Assembly: GCA_023954595.1 (NCBI GenBank)
Contig: JAGSHJ010000156.1
Span: forward strand, 1-7,049
Source of the DNA: Bacteriovoracaceae bacterium
Lineage (GTDB): Bacteria > Bdellovibrionota > Bacteriovoracia > Bacteriovoracales > Bacteriovoracaceae
Direction: 5' to 3'
DNA length: 7,049 nt
The notes beneath the pieces were generated by a model. The model had not been told where the DNA came from. It saw nothing but the letters and a program-made list of their open reading frames with translations, and ran no database searches. Made by a program: the position numbers and the translations under genes. Of the stretch, positions 5,496 to 7,049 are shown piece by piece. Each line of letters starts with the position of its first letter. Within the stretch, counting starts at the first letter, position 1.

Positions 5496-6093
5496 GCTGG
5501 ATAAGATTATTTTAAAGTACATTGTTTTTGCTTTGCCTTTTGTCATTGGACTTCTTGCATGGGGAGGTTCAGGTGACCCATCAGAGTTGAGTCGCTCTTC
5601 AGGAACCATAAGAATTATTTGGGACTTTCTAGGATGGAACTTCATGATTTGGATCTTGGCCTCGCTTTTCTTAACATCAAAAATGGTTGTTTCGAAAAGG
5701 TTTAGAGGACTTGTTCTTGGAAAGGCTACTAAAATTAAAGAGAGAGACGAAATGGAGAGTCTTATTGCCGGGAATGCAGCTAAGTTTTCATTTTTATCAA
5801 CGCTCGCGATTTTATTTCTGTTCTTATTCATGTCATTGTTTACGATTACTTTGGGAAAATATCCTCAAGGAGTGACTGTTCCTGAAGAAAAGAATGGTTA
5901 CATAACGATTGGCATGGACTTTTATCCATTTGCTAAGAAAAAGGCACAACCAGAGATCCAAGGTGATGGGCTAGAAATATTTAAATATACTGGTATCCCA
6001 TTATCAAATTCGATAATGTTTTTAATAATTATCCTATGGCAGGTGGGAAGCTATCACGTCGCCGTTAGACGAGAAGAGGCTTTATTGGACTAA
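5488..6093 (+). CDS. Four-helix integral membrane protein, partner of the XRE regulator
   Basis: 201 residues. ATG 5488 is chosen because GGAGG at 5477-5481 sits at ideal distance inside the preceding gene; a GTG five codons earlier has no such signal. Hydrophobic segments lie at about 10-26, 43-62, 101-122 and 170-188. The charged loop KATKIKERDEMESLIAGNAA (79-98) carries an RDE.E motif, and a roughly 45-residue extracytoplasmic or cytoplasmic loop lies between helices 3 and 4. The loop motif and gene pairing recall DUF2178-like membrane proteins found next to YozG-like regulators, but I cannot confirm the family. Overlap with the regulator stop (ATGAATAA) implies translational coupling. No enzymatic residue is apparent. 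The R5 repeat begins 25 bp after its stop. Confidence 0.82.
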   Translation: MNKLDKIILKYIVFALPFVIGLLAWGGSGDPSELSRSSGTIRIIWDFLGWNFMIWILASLFLTSKMVVSKRFRGLVLGKATKIKERDEMESLIAGNAAKFSFLSTLAILFLFLFMSLFTITLGKYPQGVTVPEEKNGYITIGMDFYPFAKKKAQPEIQGDGLEIFKYTGIPLSNSIMFLIIILWQVGSYHVAVRREEALLD

Positions 6094-6118
6094 GAGCTTC
6101 AACCCCTTAGAGGAATTC

Positions 6119-6190
6119 GGTTCGTTTTTTGTCCGCTTTGGGAATAAATTTAGAATCTTAAAAGCCCAGTTTAACCCACTGGGCTCTTTT
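6119..6190 (+). repeat. R5: decayed core with a near-perfect type B terminator half
   Basis: GTTCG (6120) and TTGTCCGCTT are kept from the core, but ATAC has become a T-run and GGGGCACCA is reduced to GGGAATA. From AAATTTAGAATCTTAAAA onward (6146-6185) it matches R2 at 39 of 40 bases. The two halves have thus diverged at very different rates, or were joined from different sources. Confidence 0.82.
6163..6190. terminator. Intrinsic terminator of R5 (type B), between convergent genes
   Basis: AGCCCAGT (6163-6170) pairs perfectly with ACTGGGCT (6178-6185) around TTAACCC. The plus-strand T-run is interrupted (CTTTT), while the minus strand reads AGCCCAGT followed by a broken T-run. It lies between the membrane-protein gene and the convergent PhyH-like gene and could serve both. 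Confidence 0.8.
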
Positions 6191-6227
6191 ATTTCCTTTA
6201 ATTAAATTTCTCTAATTTTACGAACAC

Positions 6228-7049
6228 CTAAGAATCTCTTCTGAAATCGAGTCTCAAAACCTCTCTAGGTAGTTTTGAAATATTGGATGAGATGGAGTGG
6301 AGGCACCGAGGATCAAGTATAATGATATCGCCGGCGTTTCCTGTAAGTTCAACAACCTTGCTTTGAATATCACTAACGTTAGTACCTTGCTTCATAAAGG
6401 AATTAATACGTTGCTCAGGTGGCCCATCTGATCCAAGTTCTTTAAACCACGAATCTTTATTGCTTAATAGTTTCATTAGTTCTGAGGGAGCAAGAAGCTT
6501 AGCAACCTCAGGGCGCTTGATTAGAGGTGATGGATTCGTGTCGAAGGCCTTGATTAAAGATGGGTTTGGAGCACCTTCTTTGTCAACAAGGTACTGAGCT
6601 CGCCTGTGAGAACCGCTAACTACTAAAGTAGGTCCCATATCTACTGTTACAGTATCAAGAAAGACAAAAGCAAAAAAACTAAAAGCTTCATGTTCTCCCT
6701 GGATCGTTGGCTCGTCAGCATGCCAAGAAGAATTGGGAACATTCCAAGTTGTCTCAGTTCCAGGAAAGCTGAGTAAGGAGTACCACATTGGTAATGGGTT
6801 CCAACTGTTTTTACCAAATACGTTATTAATAGTTTTAATCGTTGCTGATTCGATATCATCTAGTGTCCCTGAATCCTTTAGCTTTCGCATAATTGGATTC
6901 ATTCCTCCAAGACGTTTTGAAGAAGTGCCATTTGCACGCCAAGTTGAGGGAGTGCTTTTAACGATTCCAAATCTACTTTCAATTTCACTCCAAAGTTGTA
7001 TTTGAACCCGATCAATGACTTCCTTTCCAATGGCTGAGGGAAGGCTAAG
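6228..7049 (-). CDS. PhyH-like Fe(II)/2-oxoglutarate-dependent dioxygenase, 5' end outside the window
   Basis: The frame is open from the window edge through to TAG at 6230-6228, giving 273 residues; the N-terminus is missing. An internal ATG at 6902 is unlikely to be the start, since the coding pattern continues for 49 codons upstream of it. The metal-binding HxD is SSWHADEP (H110, D112 of the visible part). The distal histidine is in LDPRCLHSISSN (H251). Arginines follow in PREVLRLDFR, where the 2-oxoglutarate-binding arginine is expected. GPTLVVSGSHR matches the 'GP...PGSH' family block. Phytanoyl-CoA-dioxygenase-like enzymes hydroxylate diverse small molecules, and the substrate cannot be told. 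It is convergent with the R4-R5 unit and may lie outside the array. Confidence 0.82.
   Translation of the reverse strand, partial: LSLPSAIGKEVIDRVQIQLWSEIESRFGIVKSTPSTWRANGTSSKRLGGMNPIMRKLKDSGTLDDIESATIKTINNVFGKNSWNPLPMWYSLLSFPGTETTWNVPNSSWHADEPTIQGEHEAFSFFAFVFLDTVTVDMGPTLVVSGSHRRAQYLVDKEGAPNPSLIKAFDTNPSPLIKRPEVAKLLAPSELMKLLSNKDSWFKELGSDGPPEQRINSFMKQGTNVSDIQSKVVELTGNAGDIIILDPRCLHSISSNISKLPREVLRLDFRRDS

Noticed and set aside
857..6190. CRISPR array
   Set aside because: Only five repeats, separated by 380-2900 bp of coding DNA, with no short uniform spacers and no cas genes.
6647..7005. Overlapping open frames on both strands within the PhyH-like gene
   Set aside because: They are shadows of the dioxygenase frame, which carries the HxD and distal His motifs and continues to the window edge.

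Overview
The window is AT-rich bacterial DNA, probably from a Gram-negative: it encodes exported proteins and a periplasmic-type di-heme peroxidase. A Bdellovibrionota-like origin would fit, but that is only an impression, because there is no rRNA, intact tRNA or other marker gene.

Layout. 1-742 (-): 5' part of an exported protein, cut by the window edge. 950-1495 (+): small P-loop kinase-like protein. 1570-2209 (-): decayed DNA, including the C-terminus of a serine recombinase. 2212-4125 (-): large exported MauG/cytochrome c peroxidase-family protein. 4390-4497 (+): apparent C-terminal stub of an ORF6N-type protein. 4703-4948 (+): 81-residue exported protein. 5265-5495 and 5488-6093 (+): overlapping pair, an XRE regulator and a four-helix membrane protein. 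6228-7049 (-): PhyH-like oxygenase, cut by the window edge.

The main signal is a dispersed repeat of about 72-81 bp in five same-strand copies (R1 857-937, R2 1524-1603, R3 4501-4578, R4 4962-5042, R5 6119-6190). Each copy has a tRNA-3'-end-like core (GTTCGATA ... GGGGCACCA), a conserved ATTTAGAA link and an intrinsic terminator. Four of the five begin 3-28 bp after the stop codon of a plus-strand gene or gene remnant. The intervals hold unrelated accessory functions in units of about 0.46-3 kb. The terminator halves come in two types, and R3 joins an R2-like core to an R1-like terminator. A recombinase remnant abuts R2. Together this looks like a gene-cassette array or serial-integration hotspot built on a tRNA-like attachment or 3'-end element. 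It is not a classical integron: I find no integron integrase and no attC architecture.

The genes do not form one pathway. Each unit looks autonomous: a lone kinase with no visible promoter room, a lone small exported protein with a -10 box almost against its ATG, and a regulator/membrane pair behind its own palindrome. This is what a collection of independently acquired cassettes would look like.
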